Assembly (NCBI GenBank): GCA_014239275.1
Contig: JAAZZF010000104.1
Location: forward strand, 1-55,254
Direction of reading: 5' to 3'
DNA: 55,254 bases
Source: Flavobacteriaceae bacterium
GTDB taxonomy: Bacteria > Bacteroidota > Bacteroidia > Flavobacteriales > Flavobacteriaceae
Made by a program: the position numbers and the translations under genes. The notes beneath the pieces are model-generated. The model saw only the letters and a list, made by a program, of their open reading frames with translations. It ran no database searches and was not told where the DNA came from. This document shows positions 1-9,264 of the stretch, one piece after another (position 1 is the stretch's first letter; every line of letters begins with the position of its first letter).

Positions 1-1094
1 CATCAATTGGACAAGTATTAAAAACCAATGACCTAGATCTTATAGCTCAAAAAAGAAAGGAAGTTATAAAGTCTCAACAAGAAATTTACATTAAACTGAA
101 TCTAATTGATAATAAACTGGAAGAATTAAATGCAAATTCTAAATTTCCAATTGTTGAAACTGCAATTTTAAAAAGCAATACTTTTCAACATTTTGTAGAA
201 CTTCAGGGCAATGTAAAATCAGATCAATTAATTATAATTTATCCCGAGTTTTCTGGAGTTTTAAATAAGATTTATGTTAAAAGTGGAGAAGAAGTTGTAA
301 AAGGTCAAACTCTTGCAATAATTGATGATGGCGGGCTTAAACAACAGCTTTCTCAATTAGAAATAAGTTTTAATCTAACTAAAACTACTTATGAAAGACA
401 AGAAAGGCTTTGGGCGCAAAATATTGGAAGTGAAATTCAATTTTTAGAAACTAAATCAATGTTTGAAGCGCAAAAAGAGGCCATTAAACAATTAAAAAAA
501 CAACTAGAGAAAACTGTAATTAAAGCTTCGTTTAATGGAACTATTGATAATATAATTGCTAAAGAAGGTGAGGTTGTATACCCTGGCAGATCTAATTTAA
601 TGCTTCTGTTAAATATGGAAAGAATGTATGTTGAATCTAATGTCCCTGAACGTTATATAAATACAATTTCTACGGGGAAAAAGGCTAAAGTTGTATTTCC
701 GCTAATCGATGAATTTTTAGAAACTTCTATTAGACAAGCTGGAAATTTTATTGACCCTATAAAAAGAACTTATAAGATAGAATTAGATCTTCCAAAAAAT
801 GATTTTAATATCAAGCCTAATTTAAATGCAAAAGTAAGTATTAATAACTACACAAATGATAATGCCATTTTAATAAAAGAAGGTTTTATAAGTATCGATA
901 GCAATAATGAAAAATATGTTTATAAAATTTATAGAAAAGAAAAGAAAAATTATGTTTCTAAAACAATAATCAAAACTGGCAAAAATAATGGCAATTATAT
1001 AGAAGTTCTTTCTGGACTTTCTGTTGATGATGAAATTGTCATTGAGGGAATGAGAAAAATAGTTGACAATACTAGAGTAAAAATAATTAATTAA
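1..1094 (+). CDS. RND efflux periplasmic adaptor (membrane fusion protein), 5' end cut by window
   Basis: The reading frame is open from base 3 to the stop at 1092-1094, so this is the C-terminal part (about 363 codons) of a longer protein; the ATG at 459 is internal and not the start. Visible parts are a coiled-coil segment rich in Lys/Gln/Glu at the very beginning, a lipoyl/barrel-sandwich half with VKSGEEVVKGQTLAIID, a short hairpin, the returning lipoyl half with ASFNGTIDNIIAKEGEVVYPG, then beta-barrel and membrane-proximal domains. This is the order of HlyD/AcrA-type adaptors that link an inner-membrane RND pump to an outer-membrane channel in the periplasm. The RND permease follows after 14 bases, which fixes its role. 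The signal peptide or lipobox and any TolC-like gene would lie upstream, outside the window. The substrate cannot be told from the sequence. Confidence 0.9.
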   Translation, partial: SIGQVLKTNDLDLIAQKRKEVIKSQQEIYIKLNLIDNKLEELNANSKFPIVETAILKSNTFQHFVELQGNVKSDQLIIIYPEFSGVLNKIYVKSGEEVVKGQTLAIIDDGGLKQQLSQLEISFNLTKTTYERQERLWAQNIGSEIQFLETKSMFEAQKEAIKQLKKQLEKTVIKASFNGTIDNIIAKEGEVVYPGRSNLMLLLNMERMYVESNVPERYINTISTGKKAKVVFPLIDEFLETSIRQAGNFIDPIKRTYKIELDLPKNDFNIKPNLNAKVSINNYTNDNAILIKEGFISIDSNNEKYVYKIYRKEKKNYVSKTIIKTGKNNGNYIEVLSGLSVDDEIVIEGMRKIVDNTRVKIIN

Positions 1095-1108
1095 GCAATA
1101 ATAAAAAT

Positions 1109-4100
1109 TTGAACAATAATATTGAAAAAGAGTTTAGCCCATCTTCTTGGGCTATTAGTAATAGTACAACTATGTATGTTGTAATGACACTAATATTAAT
1201 TTTTGGAATTAGTTCTTATTTTAATATGCCAAGAGAGGATTATCCAGAAATAAAAGAAAATTTAGTATTTATTACATCCATTTATCCAGGGAATACTTCT
1301 GAAGATCTTGAAAAATTAATTACAGAACCATTAGAAGACAAATTAAAGTCTATTAATAATATTGATAAAATAACTTCTTCTTCTCAGGAGAACTTTTCAA
1401 TAATAAGTATAGAGTTTAACGATAAAATAGGTTTTACAGAAGCTAAACTAAAGGTAAAAGATGAAATTGATGCTGCAGTTTCTAGTGAAGATTGGCCAAT
1501 GTTCAATAATGTAAAGGTTGACCCAAATGTCTTTAATCTAACTTTCACTGAAGAAATGCCAATATTAAATATCAATATCTCAGGAGATTATACTTCAGAA
1601 AAATTAAAACAATATTCCGAATTAATTCAAAATGATATTGAAGATCTTCCTGAAATAAAAAAGGCTGAAATAAGAGGTGCTCTTGATAGGGAAGTGGAAA
1701 TAGCTGTAGACATATACAAAATGATGGCAGCTAAAATAAGTTTTTCTGATATTATAAATTCTATACAAAATGGAAACATTTCTATTTCTGCAGGAAACAT
1801 AAAGGGAAATGGGAAAAGGAAAACAATACGAATACTTGGAGAAATCAATTCTCCCATTGAACTAGAAAGTTTTGTTGTAAAATCTAATTATAATAATTCT
1901 ATTTTTTTAAAAGATATTGCATCTGTAAGCTTTAAAGAAAAAGAAGTGACTACATACGCCAGAGAAAATGGTAAAGCGGTAGTGATGTTAGATGTCAAAA
2001 AAAGATCTGGAGAAAATACTATTGCAGCAGCTGAAAAAATTCAAAAAATAGTGGAAGACTATAAAGCCAATGTCTTTCCCAAAAATCTTAAAATAAGCAT
2101 TACTAATGATCAGTCTGAATTAACAAAAAATCAAGTAACTGATTTAGTGAACAGCATAATATTTGGTGTTGTTTTAGTCGTTACTGTTTTACTGTTTTTT
2201 TTAGGGTTTAGGAATGCATTATTTGTTGGCTTTGCAATTCCTATGTCTATGTTTATGTCTTTAACAATATTAGACAATTTAGGATATTCTCTAAATACAA
2301 TGATTTTATTTGGACTAATTATGGGGCTTGGAATGTTAGTCGATAATGGGATAGTTGTGGTTGAAAATGTATATAGACTAATGAAAAAAGAAGGAATGAG
2401 TAGAATAGAGGCCACTAAAAAAGGCATTTCTGAAATAGCATTTCCAATAATTATTTCTACAGCGACAACTATTGCAGCATTTATTCCACTTGGATTGTGG
2501 CCTGGTAGAATTGGTAAGTTTATGATATTTTTTCCGATAACTCTTTCCGTTGTGCTTGGCTCTTCATTATTTGTAGCAATATTTCTTAATTCTGTACTGG
2601 TTTCAAAAATGATGAAAATTGAAGATGCCAATATGCCATTAAAAAGACTCATTAGAATTACAAGTATTCTAGCAGTTTCTGGTGTATTATTTCTTATGTC
2701 TGGGTTATTAATAGCTAAAAATGAAACAGCTGAATTTTGTAGATTCTTAGGATCAATACAGATATTTATTTCTGTTAATTTTTGGATATATAGATTGTTC
2801 CTGAGGAAAATGGCTAATAATTTTCAATTAAAATTTCTTCCAATAATTGATAACCTCTATGAAAAAATTCTTAATAAAATACTCATAGGGAAACGTCCAT
2901 ATCTAATAGTTTTTGTTAGTTTAATTCTTCTTGTTTTTTCCTTTATGAGTTTTGGTGGTTCCGTAGAATCACAGAGAACTAGTATAGAGTTTTTTCCTAA
3001 TGAAGATCCCAGACAAGTTATGGTATATATACAATACCCTGAAGGAACTGATATCTCAAAAACCAACGCAATAGCAAAAGAAATTGAGAAGGACATTTCT
3101 AAAATTATTAATTCCAAAAAATATTTAGATGATTCCAATTATAATTTTATGGTTCAAAATACTATTTCACAGGTTGGAGAAGGATCTGAAAATCCAGAAT
3201 TTGAGTTGGGATCTTTGTCTGAAATGCCCAATAGAGCTAAGATAACCACATCTTTTAGAGATTTTAAATATAGACGAGGAATTAGATCTAGCGATGTAAG
3301 AAAAGAAATTCAAGTTGCATTAAAAGATAAATACCCTGGTGTTTCTATTTCTGTTGAAAAAAATCAATCTGGGCCGCCAGTAGGCTACCCTATTAACATT
3401 TCTATTACAGGAGAGGATTATACTCAATTAATTGAAAAAGCTGAAAAAATAACTGAATTTATTAATACAAAAAATATTCTTGGAATTGAAGAATTAAAAA
3501 TTGATGTAAATAAATCTAGAATTATTAATTTAGTTCATATCGATAGAGAAAAAGCTGGAGAATTAGGATTAAGCGCAGGTCAAATTGGACAACAATTAAG
3601 AACTTCTTTATTTGGGACAAAAGCTGGAATTTATAAAGAAAATGGTGAAGACTATGATATTAATGTAAGGTTTAATAAAAATGATCGCTATTCCGAAAAT
3701 GCACTTTATGATCAAAATTTGATTTTTAGAGACCCTGCAAATGGATTAATAAAAGAAATTCCGATTTCTGCAGTAACATACACCTCTCTTTCTAGAACTT
3801 TTAGCAAAATCAAACATAAAAATTTCAATAGAATTGTTAATATTTATTCCGGATTATCATCTGGATTTACTGATGCAGGCGCTGTCGTTTCACAAATAGA
3901 AAATGCGATGACAAACTTCCCTGAAGATTTAAGCGGGATTAATATAGATTATACAGGTCAACTTGAAGAGGAAAATAAAAATCAAGTATTTTTATTAAAG
4001 GCTTTTTTTATCGGCTTATTGCTCATTTTTTTATTATTAATCTATCAATTTAATGCCATAAGCAGGCCAGTTATAATTATGATTTCTATTATTTTAAGTT

Positions 4101-4591
4101 TAATTGGAGTGTTTGGTTACTTAGCATTAACTGGAAATGCATTTGTTATTTTAATGACTATGATGGGGATCATTGCTTTATCTGGGATTGTTGTTAATAA
4201 TGGAGTTGTACTTTTAGATTATTGTGATATCTTAATTAATAGAAAAAAAATGGATTCAGCCAATAAAGACAAACAATTAATTCAAATCAAATTTGAATCT
4301 ATTATTCAATCATGTAAATCTAGACTACGACCAGTACTATTAACTGCAATTACGACAATGCTTAGTTTAATGCCACTAGCAATTGGGTTAAATATTAACT
4401 TTTATACTTTATTCAGTAATTTTAATCCTAGCATTTGGTGGGGTGGAGACAATTTTTTCTTTTGGGGTCCACTAGCAACTACTGTAATATCAGGTTTATT
4501 TATTGCTACGTTTTTAACTTTATTTGTGGTTCCATCTTTGTTTTTAATGATTGAAAAATTTAAATTGTGGATTGGAATTAGATATAGATAA
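1109..4591 (+). CDS. RND-family efflux permease, 1160 aa
   Basis: A full-length inner-membrane proton-driven pump of the AcrB/HAE superfamily: TM1 near residues 17-37, a large periplasmic porter loop, TM2-6 at about 345-560, a second large loop, and the last TM group at about 980-1150. In TM4 the sequence is GMLVDNGIVVVEN, so the first of the two proton-relay aspartates is kept (D412) and the second is Asn (N413); in TM10 the relay lysine position is in GIVVNNGVVLLDY (N1030-N1031). This arrangement is common in the less studied VNN-type RND pumps and differs from both AcrB and the metal pumps (CzcA). Translation must begin at TTG 1109, because the next in-frame ATG is already inside TM1. The adaptor gene lies directly upstream in the same operon. 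Substrate unknown. Confidence 0.92.
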   Translation: MNNNIEKEFSPSSWAISNSTTMYVVMTLILIFGISSYFNMPREDYPEIKENLVFITSIYPGNTSEDLEKLITEPLEDKLKSINNIDKITSSSQENFSIISIEFNDKIGFTEAKLKVKDEIDAAVSSEDWPMFNNVKVDPNVFNLTFTEEMPILNINISGDYTSEKLKQYSELIQNDIEDLPEIKKAEIRGALDREVEIAVDIYKMMAAKISFSDIINSIQNGNISISAGNIKGNGKRKTIRILGEINSPIELESFVVKSNYNNSIFLKDIASVSFKEKEVTTYARENGKAVVMLDVKKRSGENTIAAAEKIQKIVEDYKANVFPKNLKISITNDQSELTKNQVTDLVNSIIFGVVLVVTVLLFFLGFRNALFVGFAIPMSMFMSLTILDNLGYSLNTMILFGLIMGLGMLVDNGIVVVENVYRLMKKEGMSRIEATKKGISEIAFPIIISTATTIAAFIPLGLWPGRIGKFMIFFPITLSVVLGSSLFVAIFLNSVLVSKMMKIEDANMPLKRLIRITSILAVSGVLFLMSGLLIAKNETAEFCRFLGSIQIFISVNFWIYRLFLRKMANNFQLKFLPIIDNLYEKILNKILIGKRPYLIVFVSLILLVFSFMSFGGSVESQRTSIEFFPNEDPRQVMVYIQYPEGTDISKTNAIAKEIEKDISKIINSKKYLDDSNYNFMVQNTISQVGEGSENPEFELGSLSEMPNRAKITTSFRDFKYRRGIRSSDVRKEIQVALKDKYPGVSISVEKNQSGPPVGYPINISITGEDYTQLIEKAEKITEFINTKNILGIEELKIDVNKSRIINLVHIDREKAGELGLSAGQIGQQLRTSLFGTKAGIYKENGEDYDINVRFNKNDRYSENALYDQNLIFRDPANGLIKEIPISAVTYTSLSRTFSKIKHKNFNRIVNIYSGLSSGFTDAGAVVSQIENAMTNFPEDLSGINIDYTGQLEEENKNQVFLLKAFFIGLLLIFLLLIYQFNAISRPVIIMISIILSLIGVFGYLALTGNAFVILMTMMGIIALSGIVVNNGVVLLDYCDILINRKKMDSANKDKQLIQIKFESIIQSCKSRLRPVLLTAITTMLSLMPLAIGLNINFYTLFSNFNPSIWWGGDNFFFWGPLATTVISGLFIATFLTLFVVPSLFLMIEKFKLWIGIRYR

Positions 4592-4626
4592 TATCTTACT
4601 AAATTTATAGTATCTAAATAAAAGAA

Positions 4627-6375
4627 ATGTACAGAACCCATAATTGTGGAGAATTAAGAATATCTGATTTAAATAAAAAAGTAACTCTATCTGGATGGGT
4701 ACACAAATCTAGAGATAAAGGATTTATGGTCTGGATTGATCTAAGAGACAGGTATGGTGTTTCACAATTAATTTTTGATGAAAAAAGAAGCTCCAAAGAT
4801 CTTATTAAAAATGCGAAAGATTTAGGGAGAGAATATGTTATTCAAGTCACAGGTAAAGTGATTGAAAGAAGCTCAAAAAACACCAATATTCCTACTGGTG
4901 AAATTGAGATTCTAGTTTCTGATTTAAAAATATTAAACAGTTCAAAAGTTCCTCCATTTACAATTGAAAATAAAACTGATGGAGGTGAAGAGCTTAGAAT
5001 GAAATATAGATATCTTGATATAAGAAGAAATTCTATTAAGGATAAATTAATTTTTAGAAATAAAGTAAGTTCCGAAATAAGAAAATATCTAAATGGCTTA
5101 AATTTTATTGACGTAGAAACTCCTTGTCTTATAAAATCTACACCTGAAGGTGCTCGTGATTTTATAGTTCCATCTAGAATGAATTCAGGCAAATTTTATG
5201 CTCTTCCGCAATCTCCCCAAACTTTCAAGCAGCTACTTATGGTGGGTGGATTGGATCGTTATTTTCAAATTGTAAAATGTTTTAGGGATGAAGATTTAAG
5301 GGCTGATAGGCAGCCTGAATTTACCCAAATTGATTGTGAAATGTCATTTGTAAATCAAGATGATGTTTTAAACACCTTTGAAGGATTGACAAAACATTTA
5401 CTAAAAACAATAAAGAATGTAAAGGTTGACAAATTCCCCAGAATTACATATGATAATGCTATTGCTAAATATGGTTCTGACAAGCCTGACATAAGATTTA
5501 GCATGGAATTCGGAGAGTTAAATAGTATATCTCAACATAAGGACTTCAATATATTTAACTCTGCTGAATTAGTGATTGGAATTTCTGTTCCTAAAGGGAA
5601 TGATTTTACAAGAAAAGAAATTGATAAATATATTGCGTGGGTAAAAAGACCTCAAATTGGAGCTAATGGAATTGTATATGTAAGATGTAATGAAGATGGC
5701 ACATATAAATCTTCTGTCGATAAATTTTACGATCAAAAAGATTTAGCAAACTGGGCAAAAACTACTAATGCTAATAAAGGGGATTTAATACTAATTATGA
5801 GTGGAGACAAAGATAATGTTAGACGCCAATTAGGTGAATTAAGGGTAGAAATAGGCGAAACTCTTGGTCTAAGAAATCCAAATGAATTCGCTCCATTATG
5901 GGTTACCGATTTCCCACTACTAAAATGGGATGAGGAATCTAATAGCTATCATGCGATGCATCATCCGTTTACTTCTCCAAAATTAGATCAGATAGATTTG
6001 CTTAAAAGTAACCCAGGAGAGGTTAAAGCTAACGCATATGATTTAGTTTTAAATGGTAATGAAATTGGTGGAGGATCAATTAGAATTCATGACAAAAATA
6101 TTCAATCTTTAATGTTTAAAAATTTAGGATTTTCTGAAAAGCAAGCAAAAGAACAATTTGGGTTTTTAATGAATGCTTTTGAATATGGCGCACCCCCACA
6201 TGGTGGTATAGCTCTAGGTCTTGATAGATTAGTTGCTATTTTAGACGGAAATGAATCAATTAAAGATTATATAGCTTTTCCCAAAAATAACAGCGGAAAA
6301 GATATAATGATTGATGCCCCTTCATCAATTAGTAAAGACCAGCTTGATGAGCTTTCATTAAGTTTAAAAAAATAA
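4627..6375 (+). CDS. aspS: aspartate--tRNA ligase
   Basis: Class II aminoacyl-tRNA synthetase that charges tRNA-Asp in the cytoplasm; 582 aa is normal for the bacterial form. An OB-fold anticodon-binding domain occupies about residues 1-105 ([20 protein letters not shown]). Class II motif 1 lies around FIDVETPCL, motif 2 is [18 protein letters not shown], and motif 3 is [13 protein letters not shown] close to the C-terminus; the [11 protein letters not shown] stretch before motif 2 is the usual substrate pocket. The bacterial GAD insertion lies between motifs 2 and 3 (about 290-420). The start ATG is 35 bases after the RND gene and gives a standard N-terminus ([10 protein letters not shown]). 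The next gene begins at the base after its stop codon, so the two are probably cotranscribed. Confidence 0.97.
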   Translation: MYRTHNCGELRISDLNKKVTLSGWVHKSRDKGFMVWIDLRDRYGVSQLIFDEKRSSKDLIKNAKDLGREYVIQVTGKVIERSSKNTNIPTGEIEILVSDLKILNSSKVPPFTIENKTDGGEELRMKYRYLDIRRNSIKDKLIFRNKVSSEIRKYLNGLNFIDVETPCLIKSTPEGARDFIVPSRMNSGKFYALPQSPQTFKQLLMVGGLDRYFQIVKCFRDEDLRADRQPEFTQIDCEMSFVNQDDVLNTFEGLTKHLLKTIKNVKVDKFPRITYDNAIAKYGSDKPDIRFSMEFGELNSISQHKDFNIFNSAELVIGISVPKGNDFTRKEIDKYIAWVKRPQIGANGIVYVRCNEDGTYKSSVDKFYDQKDLANWAKTTNANKGDLILIMSGDKDNVRRQLGELRVEIGETLGLRNPNEFAPLWVTDFPLLKWDEESNSYHAMHHPFTSPKLDQIDLLKSNPGEVKANAYDLVLNGNEIGGGSIRIHDKNIQSLMFKNLGFSEKQAKEQFGFLMNAFEYGAPPHGGIALGLDRLVAILDGNESIKDYIAFPKNNSGKDIMIDAPSSISKDQLDELSLSLKK

Positions 6376-6771
6376 ATGAAGGCTTTAGAAAAAGAAATTA
6401 CCGTTTCTAAAAATGATTTAGATGACTTAAATCATGTAAATAACGTTGTCTATATTCAATGGATACAAGCAATTGCTAAAAAACATTGGAAAAGCCTTGT
6501 TTCAAATGAAATTATAAAAAACTATTACTGGGTCTTATTAGAGCATCAAATAAAATACCTGTATCCTGCTTTATTAGATGACAAAATTAGAATCAAGACA
6601 TATATTAAAAAAACTGAAGAAATTAAATCAAGTAGAATAGTTGAAATTTATAATAAGGATACTAACAAATTGCTTGTAACTTCTAAAACTATATGGTGCT
6701 TAATTAATTCTAAAACAAATAAACCTACTAGAATAACTGATGAAATAAGACAAGCCTTTAACAACAAATGA
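6376..6771 (+). CDS. acyl-CoA/acyl-ACP thioesterase-like hotdog protein
   Basis: A 131-aa single hotdog-fold domain. The N-terminal DLDDLNHVNNVVYIQW matches the catalytic helix region (Asp/Asn-x-x-x-His-Val-Asn-Asn) of the 4-hydroxybenzoyl-CoA thioesterase, YbgC and FatA-like families, which hydrolyse acyl thioesters in the cytoplasm. The remainder (WVLLEHQIKYLYPALLDDKIRIKTYI) follows the usual beta-strand pattern. The start codon directly abuts the aspS stop, and the next gene overlaps this one by 4 bases, so it sits in the middle of a tight operon. The acyl substrate is not deducible; the link with aspS looks like shared expression rather than shared function. Confidence 0.82.
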   Translation: MKALEKEITVSKNDLDDLNHVNNVVYIQWIQAIAKKHWKSLVSNEIIKNYYWVLLEHQIKYLYPALLDDKIRIKTYIKKTEEIKSSRIVEIYNKDTNKLLVTSKTIWCLINSKTNKPTRITDEIRQAFNNK

Positions 6772-7013
6772 AAAAAATTATTTCTTTTTTATTAATATGT
6801 CTAATCATTAGTGTTTCCACAGGCTTTTATTACAAGTCTCAAAATGAAGATCTTGGAAATAAGATTATTGGTTTTAGCACACTAATTTTTGTTTTTGTTT
6901 TTATGCCTCTTTTTATTTACAATGGTTGGAAGGGGAAAAGGCTAAGCGATTATACTTTTAGCAATGAAAACATCCAAAAAATGAAGTCAAAATCTTCAAA
7001 ACCAACCAAGTAA
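6768..7013 (+). CDS. small two-helix membrane protein, 81 aa
   Basis: No recognised family. Two hydrophobic helices (about residues 4-22 and 31-52) are separated by a short polar stretch, followed by a basic cytoplasmic tail (KGKRLSDY...KMKSKSSKPTK). The ATGA overlap with the thioesterase gene indicates translational coupling, which supports this being a real gene. Similar small proteins often sit next to thioesterase or aminoacyl-tRNA synthetase genes in flavobacteria, but I cannot assign a function. Confidence 0.7.
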   Translation: MKKIISFLLICLIISVSTGFYYKSQNEDLGNKIIGFSTLIFVFVFMPLFIYNGWKGKRLSDYTFSNENIQKMKSKSSKPTK

Positions 7014-7058
7014 ACTAAATGATTTAAGCTCAAATAACCATACTTTACATATTATTGC

Positions 7059-7066
7059 TACATTTG
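7059..7066 (+). promoter_or_regulatory. Bacteroidota -7 promoter element for the cold-shock gene
   Basis: TACATTTG is an exact match to TAnnTTTG, the -7 consensus of Bacteroidota. It ends 27 bases before the ATG at 7094. No clear -33 TTG is present. It lies inside the 13-codon extension that a longest-ORF call (7055) would add, which argues for the shorter gene. Confidence 0.6.
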
Positions 7067-7093
7067 TTACTTAAATTAAATCAATTTTTATTA

Positions 7094-7291
7094 ATGACTG
7101 GTACAGTAAAATTTTTTAATGGGGCCAAAGGTTATGGTTTCATTACAAACGACGAAACGAGCGAAGACATTTTCGTTCATGTTACTTCTTTAGACGGTAT
7201 TCGACTAAACGAAGGAGACAAAGTAGAATATTCAGAAGAAGATGGGAAAAAGGGAAAAGTTGCAACAGAAGTTAAACTGATAGAAGAATAG
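7094..7291 (+). CDS. cold-shock domain protein
   Basis: A 65-aa CspA-type single-stranded nucleic-acid-binding protein. MTGTVKFFNGAKGYGFI is the classic N-terminus with the RNP-1 motif KGYGFI; RNP-2 is represented by IFVHVTSL; the C-terminal half (GDKVEYSEEDGKKGKVATEVKLIE) completes the five-stranded barrel. Such proteins act as RNA chaperones in cold or growth transitions. I start it at ATG 7094: translation from TTG/ATG positions near 7055 would add MLHLLLKLNQFLL, which is not part of the family and overlaps the promoter. A strong bidirectional terminator follows at 7315-7340. It is monocistronic. Confidence 0.93.
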   Translation: MTGTVKFFNGAKGYGFITNDETSEDIFVHVTSLDGIRLNEGDKVEYSEEDGKKGKVATEVKLIEE

Positions 7292-7314
7292 TATTTTATT
7301 TTTAAAAAAAAATG

Positions 7315-7340
7315 AAAACCCTCATTAAAGTGAGGGTTTT
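7315..7340. terminator. bidirectional intrinsic terminator between csp and tadA
   Basis: A perfect 10-bp stem (AAAACCCTCA / TGAGGGTTTT) with the 6-base loop TTAAAG. On the plus strand it is followed by a T run, and on the minus strand by a T run made from the A9 tract at about 7303-7312. It therefore ends both the cold-shock transcript and the convergent dgt-tadA transcript. Confidence 0.85.
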
Positions 7341-7790
7341 TTATTTTAATTTTCTTTTCTTTTTAAAAAATTCCTCAATTAATACTTTTGACTCCGAAGC
7401 TAAAATTCCATCAATTATTTTAGTTTTCGGATGTAATTTAGTTTTCATAACTCTGAAACCTCTATGAGAATCACTTGCTCCAATTACAATTTTAGAAATT
7501 TGAGACCAATATAACGCCCCTGCACACATTTGACATGGCTCAAGTGTAACATATAAAGTACAATCTTTTAAATATTTTCCTCCAATATAATTCGCTGCAC
7601 TAGTAATTGCTTGCATTTCAGCATGAGCAGTAACATCATTTAAAGTTTCCGTTAAATTATGTGAACGCGCTATGATTTGATTCCTACTTACAATTACTGC
7701 TCCTATTGGAACTTCATCTTTTTGTAAAGCAATTTTTGCCTCATCAATAGCTCTTCTCATGTAATATTTGTCGTCATATAACTCAATCAT
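7341..7790 (-). CDS. tadA: tRNA(adenine-34) deaminase
   Basis: A 149-aa zinc-dependent deaminase that converts A34 to inosine in the tRNA-Arg anticodon. The zinc and proton-shuttle motif HAEMQAI and the second zinc motif TLEPCQMCAGALYWS are intact, with the N-terminal KDEVPIGAVIV strand typical of TadA rather than cytidine deaminases. The stop codon (7341-7343) abuts the terminator stem. It lies 2 bases after dgt on the same strand, so the two form an operon with dgt first. Confidence 0.93.
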   Translation of the reverse strand: MIELYDDKYYMRRAIDEAKIALQKDEVPIGAVIVSRNQIIARSHNLTETLNDVTAHAEMQAITSAANYIGGKYLKDCTLYVTLEPCQMCAGALYWSQISKIVIGASDSHRGFRVMKTKLHPKTKIIDGILASESKVLIEEFFKKKRKLK

Positions 7791-7792
7791 AG

Positions 7793-9112
7793 TTAGCTCA
7801 TTTTTTTATACCATTCCAAAGCTTTTCCGTCTGTTAAGCTAGCAATAAAGCAACTGATATCTAAAAGCTGTGTATATAAATCTCCTTCTTTATGTATATA
7901 TGATTTTGGAATACATGCAAGTGCAAGTTCATCAAATGCAGTTGTTTTATTTTGTTGATTATTTACGGCAGCTTTTACAAAAACATTTAAAAGATGATGA
8001 ATAACTTGATATCCTTTTAATTCTTTTTCAATTACTTCTTCAGATTTATAAACTTTCTCTATACTTATGTCTATAATATCTTTCATTTGAGCTTTGAAAA
8101 CACTATTTTCTAAAATAGATTTCGGATATTCTCCATTAAGTAAAGCTTCTTCATTTTTGATAAAAATATCAACCGCATCATTAATTAAAGTATTAACTGA
8201 AAGTGCTCTTAAGTAAGCTACCCTATCAGATTTGTGTTCCAAAGCATTATATTTTTTTGTATCTATACTTCCTTTTACAAGTCTAATTAAATACTCCAAA
8301 GCAAATTCTTCAGAAATCCATCCTAAATTAATTCCATCTTCAAAATCTATCAATGTATAACAAATATCATCAGCTGCTTCAACTAAAAATGCCAATGGAT
8401 GTCTAAAAAAATTCCCATTAGATTGATTTAGTCCCAACTCTAAAGCAACATTATTAAAAAACTCATTTTGAGATTCAAAAAATCCAAATTTTTTATCTTT
8501 AATATGTAAAGATGGTTTTATAGGAATAGAACCTTTAGGATATTTAGTAAAAGCCCCAAGAGTAGCATAACTAAGCCTTAATCCTCCTGGAATACCTGTC
8601 TTATTTTCACTAACAATTTTAAATCCATTTGCATTCCCCTCAAAATCACACAAATCTTGATACTGTTGAGGATTAAGTTGGTTTTTAAAATTAGATCCAT
8701 TTCCATTTTTAAAATAATCTCCTATAGCCATTTCTCCACTATGTCCAAAAGGCGGATTTCCAATATCGTGAGCTAAACTAGCAGCAGCTACTATTGCTCC
8801 AAAGTCATTGCTTTGAAATCCATATGTTTCCTTTAAATGAGGGTACTTTTCAATTATAATTTTTCCAGTTTTCCTTCCTAGACTTCTGCCTACAACTGAA
8901 ACCTCTAAACTATGGGTAAGTCTTGTATGAACAAAACTTTTCTTAGAAAATGGTATAACTTGTGTTTTGTCTTGAAGGGATCTAAAAGAAGAAGAAAAAA
9001 TTATTCTATCATAATCTACTTCAAAGCCAATACGAGTTTCATCTTGTTCTAAACGCAATCTTTTTAAGGTATCCCCTTGTCTTTTTAATGAAAGTAATTG
9101 TTCCCAGTTCAT
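7793..9112 (-). CDS. dgt: dGTP triphosphohydrolase (dGTPase), HD superfamily
   Basis: A 439-aa HD-domain phosphohydrolase that releases tripolyphosphate from dGTP and other dNTPs, tuning dNTP pools. The metal ligands are visible: His in HTRLTHSLEV, the His-Asp pair in AHDIGNPPFGHSGE, and the distal Asp in EAADDICYTLIDFEDG. The N-terminal SSSFRSLQDKTQV is characteristic of the dGTPase family. Length is in the range of the shorter (type 2) bacterial enzymes. It heads the dgt-tadA pair. The 152-bp gap shared with the divergent gene at 9265 shows no exact TAnnTTTG on this strand. Confidence 0.93.
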   Translation of the reverse strand: MNWEQLLSLKRQGDTLKRLRLEQDETRIGFEVDYDRIIFSSSFRSLQDKTQVIPFSKKSFVHTRLTHSLEVSVVGRSLGRKTGKIIIEKYPHLKETYGFQSNDFGAIVAAASLAHDIGNPPFGHSGEMAIGDYFKNGNGSNFKNQLNPQQYQDLCDFEGNANGFKIVSENKTGIPGGLRLSYATLGAFTKYPKGSIPIKPSLHIKDKKFGFFESQNEFFNNVALELGLNQSNGNFFRHPLAFLVEAADDICYTLIDFEDGINLGWISEEFALEYLIRLVKGSIDTKKYNALEHKSDRVAYLRALSVNTLINDAVDIFIKNEEALLNGEYPKSILENSVFKAQMKDIIDISIEKVYKSEEVIEKELKGYQVIHHLLNVFVKAAVNNQQNKTTAFDELALACIPKSYIHKEGDLYTQLLDISCFIASLTDGKALEWYKKMS

Positions 9113-9237
9113 TTATGCAATTTAACAAATCCTGTTCAATAGAAAATATTAAAAATTACATTATAATTTTTAATATTTCAATAAAAAATAATTGAATAAC
9201 ATAACTATTTCTTAACATAAGAACTAAATATTGAACT

Positions 9238-9245
9238 TAATTTTG
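9238..9245 (+). promoter_or_regulatory. -7 promoter element for the barrel/PiT operon
   Basis: TAATTTTG matches TAnnTTTG exactly and ends 19 bases before the ATG at 9265. No convincing -33 TTG lies at the usual distance. Confidence 0.55.
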
Positions 9246-9264
9246 CAGTGAAATACAAATCTCT

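Noticed and set aside
1-458. Reading the adaptor gene as starting at ATG 459
   Set aside because: The same frame is open back to base 3 and encodes the first lipoyl half and coiled coil of the adaptor, so the gene is cut by the window edge.
2131-2652. 173-codon antisense frame inside the RND permease gene
   Set aside because: It is the complement of conserved membrane segments of the permease, has no promoter or family features, and AT-rich transmembrane genes commonly leave such open complement frames.
7014-7093. Possible cold-shock 5' leader thermosensor structure
   Set aside because: The promoter leaves a leader of only about 20 bases, too short for a CspA-type thermosensing leader.
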